Shown here in pieces: positions 42,896 to 51,856 of a stretch of DNA of 64,000 nucleotides. The stretch comes from CAVXEH01 sp963805645. Its GTDB lineage: Bacteria > Chloroflexota > Limnocylindria > QHBO01. The stretch covers positions 248,001-312,000 of the forward strand of contig CAWDVA010000005.1 in assembly GCA_963805645.1 (NCBI GenBank), given 5' to 3'. Every line of letters starts with the position of its first letter. Position 1 is the stretch's first letter. The notes below the pieces were generated by a model that saw only the letters and a list, made by a program, of their open reading frames with translations, was not told where the DNA came from and made no database searches. Made by a program: the position numbers and the translations under genes.

Positions 42896-43383
42896 CCGTC
42901 ACCGCCGTCACCAAGGACCCCAGGGGCCTGTCCATGACCGTCACCGCCGAGTTCGCCGCGACGCCGGAGCGCGTCTGGCAGCTGTGGGCCGATCCGCGCC
43001 AGCTCGAGCGCTGGTGGGGACCACCCACCTACCCCGCCACCGTCACCGCCCACGACCTGCGTCCCGGCGGACGGGTCGAGTACCACATGACCGGGCCGGA
43101 GGGTGACCAGCCGCGCGGCTTCTGGGAGGTCGACGAGGTGAACCCCCCGCGCCATCTCGCCTTCCACGACGGCTTCGCCAACGAGGACGGGACACCGAAC
43201 ACGGACTTCCCGGGGACATCGGCCCAGGTGACGATCGAGGAGATCGGCGGCGGGAAGACGCGGATGACCATCCAGAGCCGCTTCCCGAGCGTGGAGTCCA
43301 TGGAGCAGCTCCTGGCCATGGGCATGGAAGAGGGCCTGCAGCAGGCCGTCGGCCAGATCGACGCGATCCTGGCTGGAGGGTGA
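42892..43383 (+). CDS. SRPBCC-domain (AHSA1-like) protein
   Basis: A 163-aa START/Bet-v1-fold protein: VTAEFAATPERVWQLWADPRQLERWWGPP (helix-grip motif start), AHDLRPGGRVEYHMTGPEG, GFWEVDEV and the C-terminal helix EEGLQQAVGQID. This family binds hydrophobic ligands and is commonly encoded with an ArsR partner. The 4-nt overlap with the regulator indicates coupling. The physiological ligand is unknown. Its final residues are followed by a 97-nt gap before the hydrolase start. Confidence 0.9.
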   Translation: MTVTAVTKDPRGLSMTVTAEFAATPERVWQLWADPRQLERWWGPPTYPATVTAHDLRPGGRVEYHMTGPEGDQPRGFWEVDEVNPPRHLAFHDGFANEDGTPNTDFPGTSAQVTIEEIGGGKTRMTIQSRFPSVESMEQLLAMGMEEGLQQAVGQIDAILAGG

Positions 43384-43480
43384 GATGGGCAGAGTCCTGA
43401 CCGGCGCCGGCGTCTCGCCCGACGGACCCGTCGCGTGGCCGAACGAGGAGTTGACCTCATCACCAGAGGAGACCGATCCC

Positions 43481-44353
43481 ATGGCTGAGCTGACCACCCA
43501 TACCCTGGAGGTGCCCGCGGCCACGCTGACGTACGACCTCCGCGCCAACGAGGCCTCCACCCTGCCACCGCTCCTGATCATCGGCTCGCCCATGGGTGCT
43601 GCCGGATTCGTGACCCTCGCCGGGCATTTCGCCGATCGCACGGTGATCACCTACGATCCGCGCGGCGTCGAGCGCAGCACAAAGGTCGATCCGACCTCCG
43701 CATCCACCCCGGAGGAGCACGCCGACGACCTCCATCGGCTCATTGCAGCGGTGGGCTTCGGACCGGTCGACCTGTTCGCTAGCAGCGGCGGCGCTGTGAA
43801 CGCGCTGGCCCTGGTGGCCCGGCATCCGGGCGACGTTCGAACGCTCGTGGCCCACGAACCACCGGCGGCCAGCGTGCTGCCGGATCGGGAGCGGGTGCTC
43901 GCGGCCGGCCGCGACATCGGCGAGACGTACCAGCGCGCCGGCTTCGGTCCGGCCATGGCCAAGTTCATCGCCCTGGTCAGCTTCGACGGACCGCTCCCCG
44001 CCGACTACCTGGAGCGCCCCGCCCCCGACCCATCGATGTTCGGCCTGCCGGTGCAGGATGACGGAAGCCGGACGGACCCGCTCCTGGGTCAGAACATGAA
44101 CACGAACATCGCCCATGAGCCGGACGTTGACGCCATCCGCGCTGCGCCGACCCGCATCGTCATCGGCATCAGCGAGGATTCGCCCGGCACCATCGCCGGG
44201 CGAGGCGCGGCGGCCGTGGCCGAGCGCCTCGGACAGACGCCGGTCACCTTCCCGGGCGGCCACGATGGCTTCCTGGGCGGCGAGTACGGCGGCATGGGCA
44301 AGCCCGACGCATTCGCGGCCCGGCTGCGAGAGGTGCTCGCCGCCGCGGCCTGA
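43481..44353 (+). CDS. Alpha/beta-hydrolase-fold protein
   Basis: A 290-aa hydrolase. Features are TYDPRGVERSTK with the oxyanion region, DLFASSGGAVNALAL with the nucleophile Ser in SSGG (not the usual GxSxG), a lid region, and FPGGHDGFLGG with the catalytic His. ATG 43481 has GGAGA 9 nt upstream; the open frame extends to 43385 but that part has no good start signal. The gene lies 97 nt after the SRPBCC gene on the same strand and probably belongs to the ArsR-controlled operon. Substrate unknown. Confidence 0.85.
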   Translation: MAELTTHTLEVPAATLTYDLRANEASTLPPLLIIGSPMGAAGFVTLAGHFADRTVITYDPRGVERSTKVDPTSASTPEEHADDLHRLIAAVGFGPVDLFASSGGAVNALALVARHPGDVRTLVAHEPPAASVLPDRERVLAAGRDIGETYQRAGFGPAMAKFIALVSFDGPLPADYLERPAPDPSMFGLPVQDDGSRTDPLLGQNMNTNIAHEPDVDAIRAAPTRIVIGISEDSPGTIAGRGAAAVAERLGQTPVTFPGGHDGFLGGEYGGMGKPDAFAARLREVLAAAA

Positions 44354-44366
44354 GCCCGGGCGCGAG

Positions 44367-44873
44367 CTATTCCCAGAGGTCGATCTGCGGCAGCCGGTTC
44401 CTGCCGAGGGTCTCGTTCACCTCGGTGACGTGCGAGACGTCGTGGCTGAAGACCCGCTGGAGCACGAACCCTCGGGTATGGGTGCGCCCGGGTCCCCACT
44501 CGGGATGGCTGATCTCCTCGTCGAGCATCTCCAGGGTCCAGGCGTCCAGGCAGCGCTCCACGATCCGGAACGTCGAGTCCAGGGCAGACGCCAGCGCGCC
44601 CGGGCCAAGGACGTGCTCCAGGTCGTCGTCGCCCGGACAGTTCCAGGCGGCGTCGGGAAAGGGCGTGGCCGCCGCTCCGGGCTCTCCGGCGAAGTCACAC
44701 AGCCAGAACACGCGCTGGCAGGCGGTATGGCCGATGGTGGCCCACAGGGGCCAGCGGCCAGCGGCCGGCTCGATCGCCAGCTGTTCCGGGGTCAGCGCCG
44801 CCACGGCGGTGCTGAATCGGCGATTGAGCTCGGGCCAGGTGGGAAAGGCGGGTCGGATGCTCCGTGCCGTCAT
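44367..44873 (-). CDS. DinB-family protein (first of a tandem pair)
   Basis: A 168-aa predicted four-helix-bundle metal-binding protein. Visible: WPLWATIGHTACQRVFWLCDF, with the metal-His in GHTACQR, and VLQRVFSHDVSHVTEVNE with the HD..HV..V pattern near the C-terminus; this three-His arrangement is typical of DinB/YfiT proteins. ATG 44873 has GAGGAGG 7 nt upstream. It lies 31 nt from the second DinB gene, on the same strand. DinB-type enzymes can be thiol-dependent transferases; function here is not defined. Confidence 0.85.
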   Translation of the reverse strand: MTARSIRPAFPTWPELNRRFSTAVAALTPEQLAIEPAAGRWPLWATIGHTACQRVFWLCDFAGEPGAAATPFPDAAWNCPGDDDLEHVLGPGALASALDSTFRIVERCLDAWTLEMLDEEISHPEWGPGRTHTRGFVLQRVFSHDVSHVTEVNETLGRNRLPQIDLWE

Positions 44874-44904
44874 GCGTGATCCTCCTCTTCCGGCATCCGC
44901 CACC

Positions 44905-45390
44905 TCAGCCCGCGGCCAGCTCGCCGAGGATCGTGGCGATGTGCCGCACGTGGCCTCGTTCGTGCCTGGCCATCCAGTCGGCGTAGTAGAGGGTGGTGAC
45001 CTCGGATGTGCGCTTGACCATGTCCGCCACCGTGGCGGTGCGCTCCCAGGCGGCGGCCGGCGCGGGATCGAGCACGGCCAGCAGATCGGCGCGCATGGTC
45101 CGGAAGGCGCCGAAGTTCTCCTCGAAGGGCAGCGCCATGTAGCGGCCCTGGTTGCTGCGCGGGGACCGGCCCTTCCAGGCAGGGTGGTCCTCGCGCAGGA
45201 TGCGCAGCAGGTTCCCGCCCAGAATGTCGTGACAGGAGCGCAGGTGGGCGAGCTGCTGACTCACCGACCACCCGTAGCCGGTCACTGCGGTGAGGTGCGC
45301 GGCCGGGACGTTCGCGGTCAGCGCCTCGAGGCGCGGCACCGTGGTCCGCAGGATCTCCATGGCCGCGTCGACGGTCAGGAGCGTCCTCAC
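44905..45390 (-). CDS. DinB-family protein (second of a tandem pair)
   Basis: A 161-aa DinB/YfiT-fold protein: TLLTVDAAMEILRTTVPRL, VSQQLAHLRSCHDILGGNLLRIL with the metal-His in AHLRSCHD, and HERGHVRHIATILGEL with the C-terminal His pair. GTG 45390 has GAGG 6 nt upstream. The two DinB genes run in the same direction and are only distantly similar, so they may derive from an old duplication. It is divergent from the MarR gene 206 bp away. Confidence 0.8.
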   Translation of the reverse strand: MRTLLTVDAAMEILRTTVPRLEALTANVPAAHLTAVTGYGWSVSQQLAHLRSCHDILGGNLLRILREDHPAWKGRSPRSNQGRYMALPFEENFGAFRTMRADLLAVLDPAPAAAWERTATVADMVKRTSEVTTLYYADWMARHERGHVRHIATILGELAAG

Positions 45391-45596
45391 GCTCGGCCTC
45401 GCCTGGTCATCGCCTCGATGATCGGATGCCTCCCGCGGCGGTTCGAGCCATGGCAGCCCGTCACGCGGCGATTCTGCGCGTTCCGTGGTGTCAGGCGCCA
45501 CCGTAGCGGATGTTGCTGCCACCCACCGTCAGGCATGGTCCGGCGGCACGGCCGAATGCGTTGGCGGCGGCACGGGCCGGGCATCACAATGGTCGG

Positions 45597-46103
45597 GTGC
45601 CCCAGACCCGTCACCGAACCGCGACCGGCCGTCCAGCCGGCGAGGCCCCGGTGCCCGTCCCCCGGAACCCGTTCTACGCGCTCTTCGTTGCCAACCAGCG
45701 GCTTCGGGGCCTGCTGGCCATCGCCATGCGCGACGCGCCGATTCGCTCCGACGAGTACGGCGTCTACAGCGCGGTCTTCATGGCGCGCAGCCTCACGCCC
45801 ACGCAGCTCGCCCGCTCCACGGGGATGCCGCTCACCACGGTGGCCGATTACATCCGGACCATGGCCGAGCGGGGACACCTCGTTCGTCGACCGAACCCCG
45901 CCGATCGTCGCAGCGTCCTCCTCAGCCTCTCCCCCGCCGGTGAGGAGACGGTCCAGGCCGTGATGCCGGCCTTCACCCGCGCCGTGCGCACCGTCTACGA
46001 CGAGCTGACGATCGCCAACGACGAGCTGGTCGCCGCCCTGGAGGCCATGGCCGCGGCGACGGAGCGTGCAATGGAGCGCATCGCGGCCGAGGAGGGTCGC
46101 TGA
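45597..46103 (+). CDS. MarR-family winged-helix transcriptional regulator
   Basis: A 168-aa regulator: NPFYALFVANQRLRGLLAIAMRDAP, LTPTQLARSTGMPLTTVADYIRTMAERGHLVRRPNPADRRSVLL (helix-turn-helix and wing), ending in a long dimerisation helix. MarR proteins are ligand- or redox-responsive repressors. The start is GTG 45597; the open frame reaches further but that extension is Arg/Pro-rich. A CACAAT box lies 6 nt upstream. It is divergent from the DinB pair and is a candidate regulator of it or of the diguanylate-cyclase gene 45 nt downstream. Confidence 0.85.
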   Translation: MPQTRHRTATGRPAGEAPVPVPRNPFYALFVANQRLRGLLAIAMRDAPIRSDEYGVYSAVFMARSLTPTQLARSTGMPLTTVADYIRTMAERGHLVRRPNPADRRSVLLSLSPAGEETVQAVMPAFTRAVRTVYDELTIANDELVAALEAMAAATERAMERIAAEEGR

Positions 46104-46148
46104 GCGCGGTCCTGCAGCCCTCGTAGGACCGCGTGGGTCTATCGGGTC

Positions 46149-48962
46149 ATGGCCCGATATCGCGTGCTCCCGTACGGTCGGGACGTGGAGGCCACGTCGG
46201 AGTCCCTGCTCGGGCAGGCGCGCATCGCCGGCTCGCTCACAGCGCCCTCCTCGGCCGACCTGCGCGAGCCGAGGAGCATCTCCGCGCCCATCGTCGCGGG
46301 ACTGGCTGTCGCGGCGCTGGTGCTGCTGGTTGCGTCAGTCGGGGTTCCCGCCCCGAATGCCGTCACCAACCACGTGATCGAGATGGTGGCCGGTCTCGCC
46401 GCCGTGGCCGCGATCCTGCGGGGCGCGTGGACAGCGGACGACCCGCTGGATCGGAGCGTCCGGGCCATGCTGGGAGGAACGGCGGTCTTCTACACCGTGG
46501 CACAGCTCGTCCACCTCGCTGCCGCGGTCGGCCGCATCGAACCGCCGATCGCCTTCGACGCGGTGCCGCTCTCCGGGCTGATGCTCACCGTCGCCGGCTG
46601 CTGGTACCTGGTGCTCAGGGGCCGCTTCAGCCGCGCCGAGCAGATCGCGGTGGTCCTCGATTCCGCGGTCGTCTTCTGTACCGTGGGAGCCGCCGTCCTG
46701 ATCGTCCTGGGGAACCAGGGGACCGATGCTCCGGGCACCACGACGCTCTCCTACACGGTGGCGTTCGCCGCGGCACTGGGTGCCACGGTGATCCTCCACC
46801 TGGCCATCACCCCCCGACGGTTCACCGGCGGCTGGCTCGCCATCGTGGCCGGCATCGTCCCATTGGTCGTGGGCTCGATGATGGAGCTGCGGAGCATGGG
46901 CGGACCGGCCGGCCCCTACGCCGTGGTTCAGAGCGCAGGCGTCTTTCTGTGCGCGTACGGGGCCGCCACCTGGTCGGCCGAGCCAGATACATCGGAGGCC
47001 TTCCGGGCCTTCGCGAGGCGGATCCGGGCCTGGCTCCCCATGGCCGCGGTGGGCGTCGCCCCGCTGCTGGTGATCATGAACGAGCTGCTCCTCTCCGACC
47101 AGGGCGACCAGCTCGGCGGCCTTGCCGCGGACGCGATGCTGGCCCTGGTGCTCATGCTGTGCGTCGTCCGCCAGACGATGCTCCTGCGGGATCGGGACCA
47201 GCGAGCCGGAGAGGCCCGGGCGGCCGCCGAGCGGGAGGGAGCGCTCATCGACGACCTGCGCCAATCCGAGCGGCGCTTCCGTTCTCTCGTCACGCACTCC
47301 TCGGATGTGTTCCTGATCATCGGGCCGGACGGCACCGTCTCCTACCAGAGCCCCGCGGTCGAACGCGTGCTTGGCTACCCGGCCGACAACCGCGTGGGAC
47401 GCCAGATCTTCGAGCTCACCCATCCGGACGACATCGGCTTCGTCCAGGCGACCATCGCGGATCTCCTCGGCACGCCCGGGGCGCAGAACACCATCGAGCT
47501 GCGCACCCGACACGCGGACGGATCATGGCGAACCGTGGAGGCGACGGGGCGGAACCTCCTCGACGATCCGTCGGTCCGGGGCATCGTGGTCAACTACCGC
47601 GACGTCACCGAGCGCAAGGAGCTCGAGGAGCAGCTCACCCACCAGGCCTTCCACGACCCGCTGACCGGGCTTGCCAACCGTGCGCTCTTCAGCGATCGCA
47701 CCGATCACGCGATGCGTCAGCGGCGGGAGGATCGACGGATCGCGGTTCTCTTCCTGGACCTCGACGATTTCAAGACCGTGAACGACAGCCTCGGACACGT
47801 GGCCGGAGACCTGGTGCTGCGTGCCGTCGCGGACCGCCTGGTCACGTGTCTCCGAACCGGCGACACCGTGGGAAGGCTGGGCGGTGACGAGTTCGCGATC
47901 CTGGTGGAGGACGCCGATCCGACCGACACCCGGGCGGTCGCGGGCCGCATCCTGGGTGCCTTCGCCGAACCGTTCGAGGTTGCCGGCAAGCAGGTTCGTC
48001 TGAGCGCGAGCATCGGCGTCGCGTTCGGCACCAACGCGACGACCGCCGATGAGCTCATGCGCAACGCCGACGTTGCCATGTACACGGCCAAGGGCAGTGG
48101 CAAGGGTCGGGTCGAGCTGTTCGAGGCCTCCATGCACGCGGCCGTGGTGACCCGCCTCGAGCTTCGCGGGGACCTGGAGCATGCCCTCGAACGGGGCGAG
48201 CTTCGCCTGCGCTACCAGCCGGTCCACGACCTGGTCGGGGGTGGCCTGCACTCGTTCGAGGCCCTGCTGCGCTGGCGGCATCCCGAGCGTGGTGACCTGG
48301 CGCCGGATGCCTTCATTCCCATCGCCGAGGAGACTGGTCTCATCGTTCCCATCGGTCGCTGGGTCATGGAGCAGGCCTGCCGCCAGGCACAGGCGTGGCG
48401 CGATTCCGGCCACCCGGGCATCGTGGTCAGCGTCAACCTGTCATCCCGCCAGCTGCAGGAGCGCGAGCTGCCCGCGTCGGTCGGCGAGATCCTGGCGGCC
48501 ACCGGCCTGCCGGCCGCCAACCTCGTCCTGGAGCTCACCGAGTCGAGCCTGCTCCAGGACGACGAAGGGCTCCTGCAGCAGCTCAGCGCGCTGGGCGTCC
48601 GCCTGGCACTCGACGACTTCGGGACGGGATACAGCTCACTGAGCTACCTGGCGAGGTTCCCGATGGACCTGCTCAAGATCGACCGCAGCTTCATCGCCGA
48701 CGTCGGCACCCCGCGCGAGAACACCGCACTGCTGCGCTCCGTCATCCAGCTGGCGTCGGCCATGAGGATGCGCACGGTGGCGGAGGGTATCGAGCGGATG
48801 GAGCAGCTGGAGCGCGTGCGCGAGCTCGGCTGTGACTACGGCCAGGGCTTCCTCTTTGCGCGACCCCTGGATCCGATCCGTGCCACGGCATTCCTCGCCG
48901 ACCCGCGCGACCCGGCCACCGGGGTGCCCGATGGCGACGAAGTCCTGGAGTCCGTGGGGTAG
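46149..48962 (+). CDS. Membrane-bound PAS-GGDEF-EAL cyclic-di-GMP signalling protein
   Basis: A 937-aa hybrid. Residues 45-340 contain eight or so transmembrane helices forming an integral sensory region; a short coiled stretch leads to a PAS domain (about 370-490, RFRSLVTHSSDVFLIIGPDGTVSYQSPA). The GGDEF diguanylate cyclase has an intact GGDEF at residues 578-582 (LGGDEFAIL) and the EAL phosphodiesterase has an intact EALLRW at 704-709, with DDFGTGYSSLSYL and KIDRSFI. Both catalytic sites appear competent, so its net activity is likely signal-dependent. It is 45 nt after the MarR gene. Confidence 0.93.
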   Translation: MARYRVLPYGRDVEATSESLLGQARIAGSLTAPSSADLREPRSISAPIVAGLAVAALVLLVASVGVPAPNAVTNHVIEMVAGLAAVAAILRGAWTADDPLDRSVRAMLGGTAVFYTVAQLVHLAAAVGRIEPPIAFDAVPLSGLMLTVAGCWYLVLRGRFSRAEQIAVVLDSAVVFCTVGAAVLIVLGNQGTDAPGTTTLSYTVAFAAALGATVILHLAITPRRFTGGWLAIVAGIVPLVVGSMMELRSMGGPAGPYAVVQSAGVFLCAYGAATWSAEPDTSEAFRAFARRIRAWLPMAAVGVAPLLVIMNELLLSDQGDQLGGLAADAMLALVLMLCVVRQTMLLRDRDQRAGEARAAAEREGALIDDLRQSERRFRSLVTHSSDVFLIIGPDGTVSYQSPAVERVLGYPADNRVGRQIFELTHPDDIGFVQATIADLLGTPGAQNTIELRTRHADGSWRTVEATGRNLLDDPSVRGIVVNYRDVTERKELEEQLTHQAFHDPLTGLANRALFSDRTDHAMRQRREDRRIAVLFLDLDDFKTVNDSLGHVAGDLVLRAVADRLVTCLRTGDTVGRLGGDEFAILVEDADPTDTRAVAGRILGAFAEPFEVAGKQVRLSASIGVAFGTNATTADELMRNADVAMYTAKGSGKGRVELFEASMHAAVVTRLELRGDLEHALERGELRLRYQPVHDLVGGGLHSFEALLRWRHPERGDLAPDAFIPIAEETGLIVPIGRWVMEQACRQAQAWRDSGHPGIVVSVNLSSRQLQERELPASVGEILAATGLPAANLVLELTESSLLQDDEGLLQQLSALGVRLALDDFGTGYSSLSYLARFPMDLLKIDRSFIADVGTPRENTALLRSVIQLASAMRMRTVAEGIERMEQLERVRELGCDYGQGFLFARPLDPIRATAFLADPRDPATGVPDGDEVLESVG

Positions 48963-49002
48963 TCCGGCCGCCGCCACGGAGCGAGCCTCGGCACCCCTCG
49001 CG

Positions 49003-49008
49003 TACGAT
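49003..49008 (+). promoter_or_regulatory. -10 box of the M3 peptidase gene (leaderless start)
   Basis: TACGAT, 7 nt before the ATG at 49016. Confidence 0.55.
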
Positions 49009-49015
49009 GCACCCC

Positions 49016-50977
49016 ATGCCGTACGACTACCGCCGCGCCTCTGCCGCGAGCATCGAGAGAGAGACCGATGAGGCCCTCCGCGAGGCGGACGAGCTGATCC
49101 ACAAGGCTGCGCGCTCCGTGGCGGAGCCGTCGTTCGAGGCCACGCTGCGCCCCATCGATCTCGCATGGGCGCGGGTGGCGGAGGCCTACGGGCGCGGCGC
49201 CTTCCTCGGCCAGGTGAGCACCGATACCGAGGCCCGCGAGGCCGGCCACGCCGCGGACGAGCGGTTGACGAAGTGGCGGGTGGGGCTGGCCTTCCGGCGC
49301 GATCTGTACGACGCGGTGACCGCGTTCGCGGCGACCCCCGAGGCAGCCGCGCTCGACGACGAGGGACGCCGGCTGCTCGCGTTCTGGCAGCGGGACTTCC
49401 GTCGGGGCGGCCAGGAGCTTGCTCCGGAACGTCGCGACGAGCTCGCTGCGCTGCGCCGGCGGCTCGTGGAGCTCGAGGTCGCGTTCCAGCGCAATGTCAA
49501 CGAGTGGGACGACGGGATCGAGGTCGGTGCGGCGCAGCTCGAGGGCCTCCCGCCGTCCTACATCGACCGTCTCGCCCCGGGCAGCCGCGAGGGGACGTGG
49601 CGGGTCAGCCTGGACACTCCCGACCTGGTGCCCTTCCTTGAGCAGTCTCCGGATCGCAGGGCCCGTCGCGAGCTCTACGAGCGCTACTGGAGCCGGGCCG
49701 TGGCCCAGAACCGCCCGCTCCTCGAGGAGGCCGTGCGGCTGCGTGACCGCATGGCAACCATTCACGGCGAGCCGTCGTGGGCGCACCACGCCCTCGCGGT
49801 GAAGATGGCTGCCCATCCCGACCGGGTGCGTGCCTTCTACGACGAGATCCTGCCCGCGGTGTCGCGGGCCGCGCAGCGCGACATCCGCGCCATGGAGACG
49901 CTCCTCCACGACGAGGGCGAGGACGATGCCCCGGGCATCTGGGACTGGCGCTATTGCGACTTTCGTCAGCGCCGCGATCTCTACGGGGTCGACGCCGCGC
50001 TGGTGAGCGAGCACCTGCCCCTCGAGGGGGTGCTGGACGGGCTGTTCGCCATCACCGCGGAGGTCTTCGGCCTCCGCTACCGGCGCGTCGAGGAACCACG
50101 CGCCTGGCATCCCGGCGTGGAGCTCTACGAGATTCGGGACGCGGCCAGCGACACCCTGCTGGCGCACTTCTACACCGACCTGTTCCCACGAGCCGACAAG
50201 TACGGCCACGCGGCCGCCTTCCCGCTGGTGGTGGGCCATCGGCGCGCGGATGGCGGCTACGAACGTCCGGTCAGCGCCATCGTCGCCAACCTGACTCCGC
50301 CCGGCGACGGTCGACCCTCGCTCCTCCGCCACGAGGAGGTCGAGACGCTGTTCCACGAGTTCGGCCACATCCTGCACATGTCCCTGACGCAGGCGGCATC
50401 CGCGCGCTTCTCCGGCGCGGACACGGAATGGGACTTCGTCGAGGCCCCGTCGCAGATCATGGAGCACTGGACCTGGGAGCCGGACGTTCTCTCGCGCTTC
50501 GCTCGCCATCACCGCACCGGTGAGCCGATCGCGGCCGAGCTGGTCGCGCACATGGTTGCGGCCCAGAACCTGAACGCCGGCCTCAAGGCCGCCATCCAGG
50601 TCTTCTACGGCACCACGGACCTCGACCTGCACGCCGGCGGCCCGGACCCCCGGCTCGACGACATCATGCGGGCCGCCTTTGCCGTCACCGGGCTCGCCTA
50701 TCCGGACGGCACGTTCATGCTGTCCAGCTTCGGGCACCTGATGGGGGGCTATGACGCCGGCTACTACGGGTACCTGTGGGCCGAGGCGCTCGGCGACGAC
50801 ATGTGGGACCGCTTCGAGCGTGAAGGGATCCTCTCCCCGGCGGTCGGCGCCGCGTATCGCCACGCCATCCTCGAGCCGAACGGCTCACGAAGCGGCGACG
50901 ACATGTTCGCCGCGTTCGTGGGCCGGCCCCCGAGCACGCGCGCCTGGCTGCGCTACAAGGGGCTCGACGCCGCCTAG
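49016..50977 (+). CDS. M3-family zinc metallopeptidase (oligopeptidase)
   Basis: A 653-aa cytosolic peptidase. The active site LFHEFGHILH (His447 and His451 with Glu448 as general base) and the downstream Glu of FVEAPSQIMEH fit M3 thimet/oligopeptidase family enzymes. The rest is the long alpha-helical clamp typical of M3, which limits substrates to short peptides. Start ATG 49016 is preferred over 49007 because a TACGAT box lies 7 nt upstream. It follows the GGDEF gene on the same strand by about 53 nt, and is convergent with the phosphatase gene. Confidence 0.93.
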   Translation: MPYDYRRASAASIERETDEALREADELIHKAARSVAEPSFEATLRPIDLAWARVAEAYGRGAFLGQVSTDTEAREAGHAADERLTKWRVGLAFRRDLYDAVTAFAATPEAAALDDEGRRLLAFWQRDFRRGGQELAPERRDELAALRRRLVELEVAFQRNVNEWDDGIEVGAAQLEGLPPSYIDRLAPGSREGTWRVSLDTPDLVPFLEQSPDRRARRELYERYWSRAVAQNRPLLEEAVRLRDRMATIHGEPSWAHHALAVKMAAHPDRVRAFYDEILPAVSRAAQRDIRAMETLLHDEGEDDAPGIWDWRYCDFRQRRDLYGVDAALVSEHLPLEGVLDGLFAITAEVFGLRYRRVEEPRAWHPGVELYEIRDAASDTLLAHFYTDLFPRADKYGHAAAFPLVVGHRRADGGYERPVSAIVANLTPPGDGRPSLLRHEEVETLFHEFGHILHMSLTQAASARFSGADTEWDFVEAPSQIMEHWTWEPDVLSRFARHHRTGEPIAAELVAHMVAAQNLNAGLKAAIQVFYGTTDLDLHAGGPDPRLDDIMRAAFAVTGLAYPDGTFMLSSFGHLMGGYDAGYYGYLWAEALGDDMWDRFEREGILSPAVGAAYRHAILEPNGSRSGDDMFAAFVGRPPSTRAWLRYKGLDAA

Positions 50978-51037
50978 CCGTCGGGCGCCGCCACTCGGGC
51001 GTAGGCGCGATCATCCGCCGTCCGTGCGAGCAGCGCG

Positions 51038-51823
51038 TCACCGCCGGGCGAGCGCGGCGATGACCGCCGGGTGCAGCACGCCGTTGCTGGCGACCGCCTC
51101 CGGTCCGGCGTAGGACGGATCGCCGGAGAAGTCCGTCATCTGCCCGCCCGCCTCTCGCACCACCAGGGCGGGGGCCGCCAGGTCCCAGAGGGTCGGCCCA
51201 ACCTCCACCATGGCCTCCGCCGATCCCTGGGCCACGAGCATGTACCCCCAGAAGTCGCCGAAGCCGCGGTCACGCCAGGACCCCGCCACCAGACGCCGAA
51301 GGCCATCGCCCCATCCGGCGGCATCCAGGGAGCGCAGGGTCGAGAAGACGATCTGGGCCGACCCCAGGTCCACCACGCGCGAGACATGGACCCGATGCTC
51401 GCCGTCGGCCGTCCGGGTCGCCGCTCCCCCACCCTCGCTCGCCGCCCAGCGCTGCCCGAGGGCGGGTGCCGACACGACAGCGGCGACCAGCGACCCTGCA
51501 CGCTCCACCGCGATCAGCGTGGCCCACACCGGGATTCCCCGGACGAAGTTGTGCGTGCCATCGATGGGGTCGATGATCCACCGCGTTTCGCCATCGCCGA
51601 CCTCGCTCCCCAGCTCCTCGCCGACCACGCCGTGCGCGGGATAGGCGGCCGCGATCCGTTCTCGCAGGAGCGCCTCGACGCCGGTGTCGGCCTGGGTCAC
51701 CAGGGTCCGGTCGTGCTTGGCGGTCACGGTCAGCTCACCGCGGAAATGGGCGAGGGCGATGGGATCGGACTCATCGGCCAGGCGGTGAGCGAAGGCGAGG
51801 AGATCCGCTGGCGAGTCGGGCAC
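51038..51823 (-). CDS. Inositol-monophosphatase family phosphatase, HisN-like
   Basis: A 261-aa metal-dependent phosphatase. Motifs GEELG, WIIDPIDGTHNFVRG and the C-terminal WDLAAPALVVREAGG (metal-binding Asp) are typical. The N-terminus (DLLAFAHRLADESDPIALAHFRGELTVTAKHDRTLVTQADT) resembles actinobacterial histidinol-phosphatase HisN more than inositol monophosphatase, so dephosphorylation of histidinol phosphate is possible. The start GTG 51823 best fits the family length; ATG 51850 or GTG 51838 would extend it by 5-9 residues. Divergent from the DUF885 gene with 33 bp between them. Confidence 0.85.
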   Translation of the reverse strand: MPDSPADLLAFAHRLADESDPIALAHFRGELTVTAKHDRTLVTQADTGVEALLRERIAAAYPAHGVVGEELGSEVGDGETRWIIDPIDGTHNFVRGIPVWATLIAVERAGSLVAAVVSAPALGQRWAASEGGGAATRTADGEHRVHVSRVVDLGSAQIVFSTLRSLDAAGWGDGLRRLVAGSWRDRGFGDFWGYMLVAQGSAEAMVEVGPTLWDLAAPALVVREAGGQMTDFSGDPSYAGPEAVASNGVLHPAVIAALARR

Positions 51824-51844
51824 GCGCCAGTCTCGCACGATGCG

Positions 51845-51850
51845 TAGCAT
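51845..51850 (+). promoter_or_regulatory. -10 box of the DUF885 gene (leaderless start)
   Basis: TAGCAT, 6 nt before the ATG at 51857. It overlaps the divergent phosphatase start region. Confidence 0.55.
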
Positions 51851-51856
51851 GGCAGG

